Of a DNA stretch of 46,081 nt, positions 8,461 to 17,644 are shown one piece after another. The translations under genes were made by a program, and so were the position numbers. The notes under the pieces were generated by a model that made no database searches, had not been told where the DNA came from, and saw only the letters and a program-made list of their open reading frames with translations. The stretch is from positions 1-46,081 of the forward strand of contig JAPKYZ010000084.1 in NCBI GenBank assembly GCA_026394055.1, in the 5' to 3' direction. Origin of the DNA: Acidobacteriota bacterium. Lineage in GTDB: Bacteria; Acidobacteriota; Terriglobia; Bryobacterales; Bryobacteraceae. Within the stretch, counting starts at the first letter, position 1; every line of letters begins with the position of its first letter.

Positions 8461-9354
8461 CTAATTCCGGAAGAGGCTTTTGGCCAGAAACAACAAGTTC
8501 GCCGGTCGCTCCGCCAAACGGCGCATAAAGTACGGATACCACGCATCGCCATAGGGTACGTAGAGCCGCAACCGGTAGCCATCGGCCACCAGCCGCCGCT
8601 GCAGGTCACGACGCACCCCATACAGCATCTGATACTCAAATTTATCCGCCGCGTGACCTTTTCCCGCCGCCACCATCCGGTCGTCATGCGTGGCCAGAGC
8701 CGGGTCGACGCCGATTTCGAGCAATAGCCGCGCCAGACGCAGGTAGTTCTCATCCACTTGCGCCTTCTCTGGAAACGCCACCGAAGGCGGCTCGTTATAG
8801 GCGCCTTTGCACAAGCGCACCGGAATTCCCGCTTCTGACAGCAACCGGATATCGGACTCGCTGCGGCGTAGATAGGCCTGGATCACCGCCCGGACACAGC
8901 CATAGCGCTGCTGCATCGCCACCACGATTTCGAGCGTCCGGTCTGTATAGACCGTTGACTCCATGTCGATCTCGACCCGGGTCCCAATGTCACGCGCCCG
9001 CTCCACCAGCGCCGAGACGTTGTCGAGACAAAGCCCGGTGCCCAGGTCCAGCCCGAATTGGGTCAACTTAATGGACACAGTCGATTTCAATCTTTGATCG
9101 GCGATCCGGTCCAATCCCTTCAGGGCCTGGTCACGGCTTTCGCGGGCTTCGGCGGCGGAGGAGACGTTTTCGCCTAAATGGTCCAGCGACGTGGCGATCC
9201 CTTGCCGGTTGATCTCGGTGCAGACGCGGATGACGTCGTCAAGCGTTGTGCCTGCCACGAATCGCCGGGTCAGCGGTCCGGCGAGCGTTGAGGTCTCCGC
9301 CCAGCGGCGAAGCCGGGGTTGGGCCGACAGATAGAGTAGAGCCTGGCGCAGCAT
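8461..9354 (-). CDS. Proline dehydrogenase (FAD-dependent, stand-alone type)
   Basis: Oxidises L-proline to pyrroline-5-carboxylate with FAD, feeding electrons to the quinone pool. 297 residues, the usual size for monofunctional PRODH rather than the PutA fusion. Family motifs are visible in order: DHLGE (58-62), SIKLTQFGL (94-102), VEIDMES (127-133), IQAYLRRSE (158-166), RLCKGAY (180-186), LATHDDR (220-226), FEYQMLYG (239-246) and the substrate-binding YPYFMRRLAERPANL (273-287) with its Arg pair. It is divergent from the MoxR operon. No P5C dehydrogenase gene is in the window. Confidence 0.93.
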   Translation of the reverse strand: MLRQALLYLSAQPRLRRWAETSTLAGPLTRRFVAGTTLDDVIRVCTEINRQGIATSLDHLGENVSSAAEARESRDQALKGLDRIADQRLKSTVSIKLTQFGLDLGTGLCLDNVSALVERARDIGTRVEIDMESTVYTDRTLEIVVAMQQRYGCVRAVIQAYLRRSESDIRLLSEAGIPVRLCKGAYNEPPSVAFPEKAQVDENYLRLARLLLEIGVDPALATHDDRMVAAGKGHAADKFEYQMLYGVRRDLQRRLVADGYRLRLYVPYGDAWYPYFMRRLAERPANLLFLAKSLFRN

Positions 9355-9461
9355 AGGCCGACGTATCCATTATCGGGTGAGTCCCGCCGCGATTGCCGGG
9401 AAATTGTGTGACGGCCACGCGTCCGATGGAAGGTGGTCAGAAAATTCTTTCGTAACCTACG

Positions 9462-9470
9462 TGCTATGCT
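9462..9470 (+). promoter_or_regulatory. Extended -10 promoter for the MoxR operon
   Basis: TGCTATGCT forms an extended -10 (TGn-TATGCT) about 18 bases before the ATG at 9489. A -35 is poor, as expected for the extended class. The leader would be about 11 bases with no clear Shine-Dalgarno. It lies in the 134-base gap divergent from proline dehydrogenase. Confidence 0.45.
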
Positions 9471-9488
9471 GGCGTCAAACTGATACCC

Positions 9489-10286
9489 ATGCGAGTCCGG
9501 AATTGGGCGGTGGCTGGTTTCGTCGCGTTGTTGTTGGCAAGCATCATGTACGCCCAGTTTGGGCGTCGTGGGCGGGGTGATGAGGAAGATGTCCCCATCC
9601 CTGCCGATGCCAATGAAGCGACCGAGTTCGTCTTCGCGCGCCTCCGCTATCCTTCCTACCGCGGCGGCTCCGGCATGTGGGGCGTGCGCGGGTCCTGGAG
9701 CACGGACTACCCCGCCGCCGATCGCCACTTCATGCAAGGTGTCCGGCGCTTGACCCGGCTGCACGTCCGGTCCATGGAAACTGTGGTGGACCTCGACAGC
9801 GACGAGATCTTCAACTACCCCTTTATCTACGGCGTCGAAGTGGGCCACTGGGACCTGACCGACGCGCAATGCAAGAAACTGCGCGAGTACTTGCTGCGCG
9901 GCGGGTTCCTGATGGTGGACGATTTCCACGGTTCGTTTGAGTGGGAAGTGTTTTTGGCCAGCCTGAGCCGTGTGTTCCCAGACCGGCCGGTGTTCGACTT
10001 GGATTCAAAGGACCACATCTTCCACGTGCTCTACGACATCGACCAGAAGGTGCAGGTGCCCGGCATGGTGATGTTCTACACGGGCCGCACGTATGAGCAG
10101 GACGGTGTGGATCCGAAATGGGCCGGCGTCGTTGACGACAAGGGCCGCGTGATGGTGGGCATCTGCCACAACATGGACCTGGGCGATTCCTGGGAACATG
10201 CCGACTTGCCGCGCTACCCGGAAAAATATACGTCGCTCGGTTACCGGATCGGCATCAACTACATCATTTACTCGATGACGCATTAG
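9489..10286 (+). CDS. DUF4159 protein, first gene of MoxR operon
   Basis: 265 residues. The N-terminus has a signal peptide or anchor (WAVAGFVALLLASIMYAQ). The rest matches DUF4159: FARLRYPSYRGG, STDYPAADRHFMQGVRRLT, a FIYGVEVGHWDLTD block, then YLLRGGFLMVDDFHGS and a C-terminal YRIGINYIIYSMTH. The fold is thought to resemble a glutamine amidotransferase-like alpha/beta domain, but no Cys nucleophile is apparent, so a non-catalytic periplasmic role is likely. DUF4159 proteins are recurrent neighbours of MoxR/DUF58/VWA genes in several phyla. It precedes the VWA gene by 23 bases. Confidence 0.85.
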   Translation: MRVRNWAVAGFVALLLASIMYAQFGRRGRGDEEDVPIPADANEATEFVFARLRYPSYRGGSGMWGVRGSWSTDYPAADRHFMQGVRRLTRLHVRSMETVVDLDSDEIFNYPFIYGVEVGHWDLTDAQCKKLREYLLRGGFLMVDDFHGSFEWEVFLASLSRVFPDRPVFDLDSKDHIFHVLYDIDQKVQVPGMVMFYTGRTYEQDGVDPKWAGVVDDKGRVMVGICHNMDLGDSWEHADLPRYPEKYTSLGYRIGINYIIYSMTH

Positions 10287-10309
10287 CTTCTAATTTGGGC
10301 CGCCCCTCA

Positions 10310-12556
10310 ATGTTCGAACTACTCTTCTCATATCCGGCCCGCATCTTCTCCAAAGGCGAGATCGTCTTCCTGGGTGCCGCTCCTGTGTGGGCGCTGTGGA
10401 TCGCCATCGTCGCGGCGGCGGTGGGGTTGGGGCTGCTGATCATGCGGCGCACCAGTATGCCCTCCGTGCGGCGCGCCACCATCTGGACTCTTCAAAGCCT
10501 GCTCGCCGCGCTGCTGCTCACGCTGCTCTGGCAGCCGGCCTTGCGTGTGTCGAGCCTGAAGCCGCAGCAGAACGTCGTGGCCGTGATGGTGGACGATTCG
10601 CGCAGCATGACGACGAACGAGGGCGGATCCACGCGCCTCGACCAAGCGCGCCAAACGCTCGATTCCGGCTTGCTGCAGAAGTTGAGTGACCGGTTTCAAG
10701 TGCGTCTCTACCGTTCCGGCGCGGGGATTGAGCGCGTGAGCAAAACGGCGGATTTCAAGGGCGCACAGGTCGCCACGCGCTTGGGCGATAGCCTGAAGCA
10801 GGCCGCCGGTGAAGCGGCGACGCTGCCCGTGGGCGCCGTGGTGGTGCTCTCTGATGGCGCGGATAACTCCGGCGGCATCGACGCGGCGTCACTCGCGGAA
10901 GTCCGGCGGTTGCGCATTCCGGTCCACACCATCGGCTATGGCCGCGAGAAGTTCGACAAGGATCTGGAGCTGACGCAGGTCGAACTACCCGCTCGCACCT
11001 TGAACGGGGCGCGTCTGGCGGCGCAGGTCAGCTTCCGGCAGAACGGCTATGCCAACCGCAAGGCCCGTCTGGTGGCGCGCAGCGATGGCAAGATTTTGGC
11101 CAATCGCGAAGTTCTGCTGAAGGCCGATGGCCGCACCCAGACCGAGTCGCTGCTGTTCGCCGCGGGCAATCCCGGGCCACGGACGATCGAGGTTGCGGTG
11201 GAAGGTCTCGACGGCGAGGAGAACGCGAAGAACAACTCGCTCCGGCGCTTGGTGACGGTGGAGACCGCGAAGCCCCGCGTCCTCTATTTTGAAGGCGAGC
11301 CGCGCTGGGACTACAAGTTCATCCGCCGCGCGTTTGAGGAAGACAAGTCGGTCGATCTGGTCAGCCTGTTACGCACCACGCCCAACAAGGTCTACCGCCA
11401 AGGCGTCGCCAATCCCAAAGAGTTGGAAGACGGCTTTCCGGCGAAGGCCGAAGAGCTGCTGGCTTACCAGGGCCTGATCATTGGCGGTGTCGAGGCTAGC
11501 TATTTCACGCCCACCCAGCAGGAGGCGATCAAGCTGTTCGTCGACCGTCGCGGCGGTGGCGTGCTCTTCCTGGGCGGCCGCACCGGGCTGGCCGATGGCG
11601 GTTACAACGCCTCACAGTTTGCGGAGATTCTGCCGGTCGGTCTGCCGGATCGCAAGAACACCTTCCACCGGGACCCGGCCAACACCGAACTGACGCCCGC
11701 GGGCCGCGACAACCTGATCACGCGTCTGGATGATTCGCCCGACAAGAACGCCGAGATCTGGAAGAAGCTGCCGTATCTGGCTAACTTCCAGGAGTTGGGC
11801 ACGCCGAAGCCCGGAGCCGTGGTGCTGGCCGAAGCGCTGCCGACAAGCAAAGGGCGTTTGCCGCTGCTGGTCACGCAGAATTTCGGACGCGGGCGCGTGG
11901 CCGTGCTGGCGACCGCAGGCACGTGGCGCTGGCGCATGCTGCTCGATCATGCCGACACCAAACACGCCACTTTCTGGCAACAGATGCTGCGCTGGCTGGT
12001 GCTCGATACGCCGTCGCGGCTGAGTGTCTCAACGCCCAAGACCGTCCTGAGCGACGAATCTCAAGCGCCGCTCCGCGCGGAGTTGCGCGACAAGACCTAC
12101 CTGCCGGTGAGTGATGCGCTGGTGGAGGCTCGCATGACGGGTCCTGATGGGGTGACCATCACCGTGCCCATGGAGCCGGACCCGCTGAATGAAGGTGTCT
12201 ACAACGCCAATTGGACCGCCGGCAAGCCGGGCTCCTATCTGGCCGAAGTGACGGCTCGGCGTGGCGATGAGGACCTGGGCAAAGACCTGGTGAACTTCCG
12301 CCGCGAGGATGGCGTGGCTGAAAACTTTGGCCTGGAGCAGAATCGCGAGCTGCTGGAAAAGCTTTCTTCCGAGACCGGCGGCCACTACTACAAGCCCACC
12401 GAGATCAACAAGCTGGTGGAGGAGATCACGTTCTCTGAAGCGGGCATCACGGTGCGCGAGACCAGAGATCTGTGGAATATGCCGATCGTCTTCCTGTTGA
12501 TCTTGTTGCTGCGCGGCTCTGAATGGTTCCTGCGCCGGAATTGGGGGGCGGTATGA
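10310..12556 (+). CDS. Membrane protein with VWA and glutamine-amidotransferase-like domains
   Basis: 748 residues from ATG (a TTG five codons upstream is possible). Two membrane helices at about 24-46 and 57-75 resemble the BatA/Aer N-terminal anchor. A VWA domain follows (about 89-260) with the MIDAS motif DDSRS (Asp95, Ser97, Ser99) and LSDGADNSGG. Residues about 325-560 form a type 1 glutamine-amidotransferase-like domain (VLYFEGEPRWDYKFIRRAF, YQGLIIGGVEASYFT, GGVLFLGGRTGLADGG) without an evident catalytic Cys. A last helix lies near 720-735. Such proteins are predicted metal-dependent binding scaffolds in the envelope, partnered with MoxR ATPases. It overlaps the next gene as ATGA. Confidence 0.85.
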   Translation: MFELLFSYPARIFSKGEIVFLGAAPVWALWIAIVAAAVGLGLLIMRRTSMPSVRRATIWTLQSLLAALLLTLLWQPALRVSSLKPQQNVVAVMVDDSRSMTTNEGGSTRLDQARQTLDSGLLQKLSDRFQVRLYRSGAGIERVSKTADFKGAQVATRLGDSLKQAAGEAATLPVGAVVVLSDGADNSGGIDAASLAEVRRLRIPVHTIGYGREKFDKDLELTQVELPARTLNGARLAAQVSFRQNGYANRKARLVARSDGKILANREVLLKADGRTQTESLLFAAGNPGPRTIEVAVEGLDGEENAKNNSLRRLVTVETAKPRVLYFEGEPRWDYKFIRRAFEEDKSVDLVSLLRTTPNKVYRQGVANPKELEDGFPAKAEELLAYQGLIIGGVEASYFTPTQQEAIKLFVDRRGGGVLFLGGRTGLADGGYNASQFAEILPVGLPDRKNTFHRDPANTELTPAGRDNLITRLDDSPDKNAEIWKKLPYLANFQELGTPKPGAVVLAEALPTSKGRLPLLVTQNFGRGRVAVLATAGTWRWRMLLDHADTKHATFWQQMLRWLVLDTPSRLSVSTPKTVLSDESQAPLRAELRDKTYLPVSDALVEARMTGPDGVTITVPMEPDPLNEGVYNANWTAGKPGSYLAEVTARRGDEDLGKDLVNFRREDGVAENFGLEQNRELLEKLSSETGGHYYKPTEINKLVEEITFSEAGITVRETRDLWNMPIVFLLILLLRGSEWFLRRNWGAV

Positions 12557-13458
12557 CGCCGTTGCTGGTGGCCCTTTCGCTGGCCACGTCTCATGTCGTG
12601 ACCGTGGCGGGCTTGGGTGGTGAACCGGACTATGAGCAGCGCTTTGCCGCCCATGCGGCCGAAATCGAGAAGCTGCTGAAGACCGACGCGGATGCCAAGG
12701 TGATCACCTTGAGCGGTGCGGGTGCCACGAAGACGGCGCTAGTGAATGCGTTGCAGCAGGTGGGCCGCGACGCGAAGCTGGATGATTCGTTCGCGCTGAT
12801 CCTGATCGGCCACGGCACCTTCGACAACACCGACTACAAGCTGAACCTGCCCGGCCCCGACATCACCGCGGCGGAGCTGGCGCCCTTGCTCGACCGCATT
12901 GCGGCGAGCAAGCAATTGGTCGTCAACACCACCAGCGCCTCCGGCGCCTCGCTGATGCTGCTGCAGCGGCCCAACCGCACGGTGATCACCGCCACCAAGT
13001 CCGGGATGGAGAAGAACGCTCCGGTGTTTGCCCGCTACTGGGTAGAAGCGATGCGCGATCCGGCGGCGGATTCGGACAAAAACGAAACCGTCACCGCGCT
13101 TGAAGCCTACCGCTACGCTGACCAAAAGACGGTGTCCTACTACGAGACCCAGAAGCGTCTGGCGACGGAGCATGCGCTTCTGGAAGACGCCGGGTCCGGC
13201 GATGGCGCACGCGCTCCGAGCCCGGAGAATGGCAAAGGGCAGTTGGCCGCACGCTTCCCGCTGGTGCGCCTCGGCGCCGCGCAGAAGGCATCGTTGAGCC
13301 CGGAAAAGCAGGTCCTCTTGAAGAAGAAGGAAGAGCTGGAAATCTCGATTGACAAGTTGAAGTACCAGAAGGCCGCCATGCCCGCCGAAGAGTACCGGCG
13401 CACCATGCAAGCGCTGCTGCTGGAGCTCGCCCGAGTGCAGGGGGCGATCGACAAATAG
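12553..13458 (+). CDS. Caspase/legumain-like fold protein with catalytic Cys replaced
   Basis: 301 residues, starting at an ATG within ATGA overlap and directly behind a G-rich Shine-Dalgarno; a frame extension ten codons upstream is not used. The N-terminus is signal-like (TPLLVALSLATSHVVTVAG). Residues about 20-180 have the order of clan CD peptidases: beta strand, then ILIGHGTFDN (His87), then VVNTTSASGAS, where legumain-type enzymes have SCxSG. Here Ser128 occupies the nucleophile position, so proteolysis by Cys is not expected. The C-terminal 60 residues are charged and likely coiled coil (LLKKKEELEISIDKLK). It shares one base with the next gene (TAGTG). Probably a non-catalytic binding partner in the MoxR operon. 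Confidence 0.65.
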   Translation: MTPLLVALSLATSHVVTVAGLGGEPDYEQRFAAHAAEIEKLLKTDADAKVITLSGAGATKTALVNALQQVGRDAKLDDSFALILIGHGTFDNTDYKLNLPGPDITAAELAPLLDRIAASKQLVVNTTSASGASLMLLQRPNRTVITATKSGMEKNAPVFARYWVEAMRDPAADSDKNETVTALEAYRYADQKTVSYYETQKRLATEHALLEDAGSGDGARAPSPENGKGQLAARFPLVRLGAAQKASLSPEKQVLLKKKEELEISIDKLKYQKAAMPAEEYRRTMQALLLELARVQGAIDK

Positions 13459-15719
13459 TGGCTCTCCAGCAGCAGTTGCGCCTGGTCTTCGTGGGGCTGT
13501 CTTTGGCCACGCAATGGGCGTGCGCGCAAACGGTGGAGCTCAAGAAGCCCAAGGCCAAGGTGGATGTCGTCGTCTCCCCCAACCCGGCCGCAGCGTGCTG
13601 GCAGCACAAGCTCTACGGCCGGACAGCGGAGGCGGTGTCGTGCTTTACCAAGCTGCAAGGCGCATCCGATCCACTGGCGCGCGCTGAGTCGGCGTGGGGC
13701 CTGGAACGCTATCAGGACGCGGTCTACCAGTTCCAGGAAGCCGTAAAGGCCAAGCCCACGGACATCACGCCACGGATCCGGCTGGGTACGCTGTTCCGCC
13801 AGCGTTACCAACCCAAGGATGCGGGCGAGCTGCTGGGCGAAGCACTGGAGCTCGATGAAAAGAACACCGACGCACTTCTAGAGATGGCGCGCGTTGCGGG
13901 CGAGAACTACGACCGCAAGGCCGTCGAGATGGTGAAGCAGGCGCTGGAGATCAACCCGAAGTTGGCCACCGCGCATGAGCTGCTGGCCAAGTTGTCAGCC
14001 GAAGAATCGAACTTCGCGCTCGCCACCGAACACGCGGAGAAGGCGCTGGCGCTCTTGCCGCAGTCGCTTGATGCCATGGCCGTGTTGGGCGCGATCGACC
14101 TGTTGCAGGAAAGGCCCAACACCACCTGGTTTGAAAAGGCCCTCAAGATCAACCCCGCTTACGGCGAAGCCTACAACATTGGTGGCGAACTGCTGATCCT
14201 CAACCGTCGCTACAACGAAGGCATCGCACTGTTCCGCAAGGCCGTCGAGATCCGCCCCGGTTTGTGGGAAGCGCGCGCCCGGCTGGGCATCAACCTGATG
14301 CGCCTGGGCAAGGAAGAGGAAGCGTACAAGGAGCTTTCCGCCACCTACGAAGCAGGCTACAAGTCCTTCCCCGTCGTCAACACGCTGCGCCTGATGGACA
14401 GCTACAAGAACTTCCAGACCTTCCGCAACAGCCGCGCCGTGGTCCGGCTGCACAAGAAGGAAGCAAGTGTTCTGGAGCCCTACTTCACCTCCGAAATGGA
14501 GCGCATCATGGCCTCCTACGACAAGAAGTATGGGACCTCGGTGAGCGGTCCGATTCAGATCGAGGTCTATCCCGATCACGAAGATTTCGCGGTTCGCACC
14601 ATGGGCATGCCGGGCCTGGGCGCGTTGGGCGTCAGCTTTGGGCCGATTGTCGCCATGGATTCGCCCTCCGGCCGCAAGCCGGGATCGTTCCATTGGGCGT
14701 CTACGCTGTGGCATGAGATGAGCCATGTGTATGCGCTCTCCATCACCAACTACCGCGTGCCGCGCTGGTTCACCGAAGGGTTGGCGGTTTATGAAGAGAC
14801 CGCCGCTTCGCCCGATTGGGGCGATCGCCTGGACCCGCCCACCATCATCGCCATCCGCGACAAGAAGCTGCTCCCCGTGGCCGAGCTCGACCGCGGCTTC
14901 ATCCGTCCCAGCTATCCGGCGCAAGTCACCGTCAGCTACTTTCAAGCCGGCCGCATCTGCCAGTACATCGCGCAAAACTGGGGCTATCCGAAGCTGATCG
15001 AGATTCTGCGGGACTACGGGCAATCGAAGAAAACGCCGGAGATCTTCCAGGCGCGGCTGGGGATTTCGCCGGAAGAGTTCGACAAGCGCTTCCTGCCGTG
15101 GGTCGAGAATCAGAACTCGAAGATCGTCACCGGCTTTAAGGATTGGCAGGAGCGGCTGAAGACCGTGGTCACCGCCTATCGGGCCAAGAATTGGGATATC
15201 GTCCAGGCTGAAGCGCCCGCGCTGCGTGACATCTATCCCGAATATGTCGAAGCCGCCAACCCTTACGAGATGCTCTACGAGATGCATCTGGCGAAGAAAG
15301 ATCAGGCCGGCGCGATGGCCGAGTTGAAGCGCTATTCGAAGGCCGCCGGGCGTGATCCGAAGCTGCTGAAGGATCTGGCGCGTCTGGAAGAAGAGTCGGG
15401 CGACAAGCGCGCGGCGGCGGCGACCCTGAAGCGGCTGCTCTACATTGCCCCGGCGCAGGACGAGGAATTGCACCGCCGGTTGGGGAACCTGCTGCTGGAT
15501 GAGCAGGACAACCTGGGCGCCGTGCGCGAGTTTCGAGCAGCGGTCGCCTCAAAGCCAGTAGACTTAGCTGCCGCCCAGTTTGCGTTGGCCAAGGCCTACC
15601 GCGCCGCCCATCAGACCGACAATGCCAAGGACGCGTTGTTTGCGGCGCTGGAAGCCGCACCGGGTTACCGCCCGGCCCAGAAAATGCTGTTGGAATTGAC
15701 TTCATCCGAGAAGGAATAA
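13458..15719 (+). CDS. Exported TPR protein with gluzincin peptidase domain
   Basis: 753 residues from GTG. Signal peptide to about residue 23 (LATQWACAQ). TPR repeats occupy about 50-310 (for example PTDITPRIRLGTLFRQRYQP) and again 600-750. Between them is a zinc metallopeptidase of the MA clan: HEMSH at 419-423 and the third ligand Glu440 in RWFTEGLAVYEE, the HExxH...E gluzincin pattern. LGVSFGPIVAMDSP precedes the site. It is predicted to act in the periplasm. It is the only gene of the operon with intact catalytic peptidase residues. It begins on the last base of the pseudo-caspase stop codon and ends five bases before the MoxR start. Confidence 0.85.
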   Translation: MALQQQLRLVFVGLSLATQWACAQTVELKKPKAKVDVVVSPNPAAACWQHKLYGRTAEAVSCFTKLQGASDPLARAESAWGLERYQDAVYQFQEAVKAKPTDITPRIRLGTLFRQRYQPKDAGELLGEALELDEKNTDALLEMARVAGENYDRKAVEMVKQALEINPKLATAHELLAKLSAEESNFALATEHAEKALALLPQSLDAMAVLGAIDLLQERPNTTWFEKALKINPAYGEAYNIGGELLILNRRYNEGIALFRKAVEIRPGLWEARARLGINLMRLGKEEEAYKELSATYEAGYKSFPVVNTLRLMDSYKNFQTFRNSRAVVRLHKKEASVLEPYFTSEMERIMASYDKKYGTSVSGPIQIEVYPDHEDFAVRTMGMPGLGALGVSFGPIVAMDSPSGRKPGSFHWASTLWHEMSHVYALSITNYRVPRWFTEGLAVYEETAASPDWGDRLDPPTIIAIRDKKLLPVAELDRGFIRPSYPAQVTVSYFQAGRICQYIAQNWGYPKLIEILRDYGQSKKTPEIFQARLGISPEEFDKRFLPWVENQNSKIVTGFKDWQERLKTVVTAYRAKNWDIVQAEAPALRDIYPEYVEAANPYEMLYEMHLAKKDQAGAMAELKRYSKAAGRDPKLLKDLARLEEESGDKRAAAATLKRLLYIAPAQDEELHRRLGNLLLDEQDNLGAVREFRAAVASKPVDLAAAQFALAKAYRAAHQTDNAKDALFAALEAAPGYRPAQKMLLELTSSEKE

Positions 15720-15724
15720 CTAGC

Positions 15725-16747
15725 TTGAGCACCAATCCCAGTCAACTCGACTCCGCCGGCCTGGAGCAGCGTGTCAACCGCTTCTATGAAGTCCAGGAGC
15801 GCATCGTCCAGCAAGTCCGCCGTGTGATTGTGGGCCAGGAGGAGGTGCTGGAACAGGTGCAGATCGCCCTGTTTGTCGGCGGCCACTGCCTGATCACCGG
15901 CCTGCCCGGCACCGCCAAAACTTTGCTGGTGCGGACCATGGCGCAAACGCTCGGCCTGATCTACAAGCGCATCCAGTTCACGCCGGATTTGATGCCCTCC
16001 GACATCACCGGCACCGACATCATCGAGGAAGATCAAACCACGGGGCGCCGCAACTGGACCTTCGTGCAAGGCCCCATCTTCGCCAACGTCCTGCTGGCCG
16101 ACGAAATCAACCGTACGCCACCCAAGACGCAGTCGGCGTTGCTCGAAGCGATGCAGGAAAAGTCCTGCACCGTGCGCGGCAACAACTACACGCTGCCCGC
16201 TCCATTCTTCGTGCTGGCCACACAGAACCCGATTGAGCTCGAAGGCACGTACCCGCTGCCGGAAGCGCAGTTGGACCGCTTCATCTTCAATACGCTGCTC
16301 GACTACCTGCCGGTGGAAGACGAGATGAAGGTGATCGGCATGACCACGACGACGGCGAACGAACAGCCGGAGCCCGTCACCACCGCCGAAGAGATTGTCG
16401 ACTTCCAGAAGTTGGTCCGCATGGTGCCGATTGCCGAGTCAGTCGCCCGCTACGCCGTCGATATCGTGCGCGCTACGCGCTCGAGCGACCCCAACGCCAT
16501 CGAGTTCGTGAAGAAGTACGTCAACTTCGGCGCCTCGGTCCGCGGCGCGCAGTTCCTGGTATTAGCCGCCAAGGCCCGGGCGCTGATGAAGCGTCGCTAT
16601 CACGTCACCTATGAAGACATCGCCGCACTGGCGAAGCCCGTACTGCGCCATCGCGTGCTGCTGAACTTCCAGGCCGAATCCGACCGGTTGACCACCGACG
16701 ACGTGCTGAAGAAGATTCTGGAATCGATTCCTCAACCCAAGGCCTAA
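15725..16747 (+). CDS. MoxR-family AAA+ ATPase
   Basis: 340 residues, TTG start preceded by AAGGA. Cytoplasmic AAA+ chaperone-like ATPase. Walker A GLPGTAKT (59-66), Walker B VLLADEIN (122-129), sensor 1 ATQNPIE, and the typical GTYPLPEAQLDRF and ASVRGAQ (sensor 2) blocks are all intact. MoxR ATPases work with VWA-domain proteins to insert cofactors or remodel partner complexes. It is immediately followed by DUF58 and BatA genes, the standard MoxR module order. Confidence 0.95.
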   Translation: MSTNPSQLDSAGLEQRVNRFYEVQERIVQQVRRVIVGQEEVLEQVQIALFVGGHCLITGLPGTAKTLLVRTMAQTLGLIYKRIQFTPDLMPSDITGTDIIEEDQTTGRRNWTFVQGPIFANVLLADEINRTPPKTQSALLEAMQEKSCTVRGNNYTLPAPFFVLATQNPIELEGTYPLPEAQLDRFIFNTLLDYLPVEDEMKVIGMTTTTANEQPEPVTTAEEIVDFQKLVRMVPIAESVARYAVDIVRATRSSDPNAIEFVKKYVNFGASVRGAQFLVLAAKARALMKRRYHVTYEDIAALAKPVLRHRVLLNFQAESDRLTTDDVLKKILESIPQPKA

Positions 16748-16753
16748 ACCAAC

Positions 16754-17644
16754 GTGCTGCAGCGCTTCCTCGATCCCGCGGTGCTTTCGTCCATCTCGAG
16801 TCTTGACCTGGTGGCCAAGACCGTCGTGGATGGCTTTATCGCGGGGCTGCACCGGTCCCCTGATTTCGGCTTCTCGCAGGAGTTTGCCGAATACCGGATG
16901 TATTCGGCGGGCGACGACTTGCGGCACGTCGATTGGAACGTCTTCGCCCGCACGGAGCGCATGTATCTGAAGCGCTACCGCGGCGAAACGAACACGCAGC
17001 TGACGGTACTGCTCGATTCGTCCACGTCGATGGGCTATGCCTCGCCCGGCCAGACGCGCAAGATCGACTATGCGCGCTTTTTGGCCGCTTCGATCATCTA
17101 CCTGTCGGTCCAGCAGCGCGATGCCTCGGGCATCATTGTCTTTGATGACGATGTTCGCCAGTTCGTCCCGGCTTCCGCGCGCATTGGCCAATTGCACCGG
17201 GTGCTGCATGCGATCAACCTTGCCGAGCCGCATGCCCGCACGGATTTCGCGAAGCCGTTTCTGCACTTCCAGCAGTTCCTGAAGCGGCGCGGGATGGTGG
17301 TGGTGATTTCGGACTTTTATGCCGATCCCGAAATGGTGGTGAAGTCGATCATGCCGTTGCGGGGGCAGGGCAGTGAAGTGGTGTTGTTCCATCTGCTCGA
17401 CCCGCAGGAGATTGCGCCGAAGATCAACGCGCCCGTCGTGCTGGTGGACATGGAGACGCACGACGAGATGGAAGTGACGCCCGAATACGCCAAGGGCGAG
17501 TATCGCGAAAAGATCGATGCCCACATCGAGCTGCTGAAGAGCAAGGCGCAGGGCGCGGGGCTGGACTACATGTTGATCGACACCTCTCGGCCGCTTGATG
17601 CCGCGTTGCGCGAGTATCTGGCCGTGCGGCAGGGGAGGAAGTAA
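16754..17644 (+). CDS. DUF58 protein with VWA-like fold
   Basis: 296 residues from GTG. The DUF58 signature is clear: FAEYRMYSAGDDLRHVDWN (44-62), then ARTERMYLKRYRGE, and a VWA-like core with DSSTS (Asp88, Ser90, Ser92) forming an intact MIDAS. IIVFDDDVRQFVP and MVVVISDFYAD complete the fold. Soluble, cytoplasmic, and canonical partner of the MoxR ATPase just upstream (7-base gap). Overlaps the next gene by one base (TAATG). Confidence 0.93.
   Translation: MLQRFLDPAVLSSISSLDLVAKTVVDGFIAGLHRSPDFGFSQEFAEYRMYSAGDDLRHVDWNVFARTERMYLKRYRGETNTQLTVLLDSSTSMGYASPGQTRKIDYARFLAASIIYLSVQQRDASGIIVFDDDVRQFVPASARIGQLHRVLHAINLAEPHARTDFAKPFLHFQQFLKRRGMVVVISDFYADPEMVVKSIMPLRGQGSEVVLFHLLDPQEIAPKINAPVVLVDMETHDEMEVTPEYAKGEYREKIDAHIELLKSKAQGAGLDYMLIDTSRPLDAALREYLAVRQGRK

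Noticed and set aside
13995..15473. Long minus-strand open frame opposite the TPR-peptidase gene
   Set aside because: The plus strand has the zinc site and TPRs; the minus translation has no domain and typical antisense composition.
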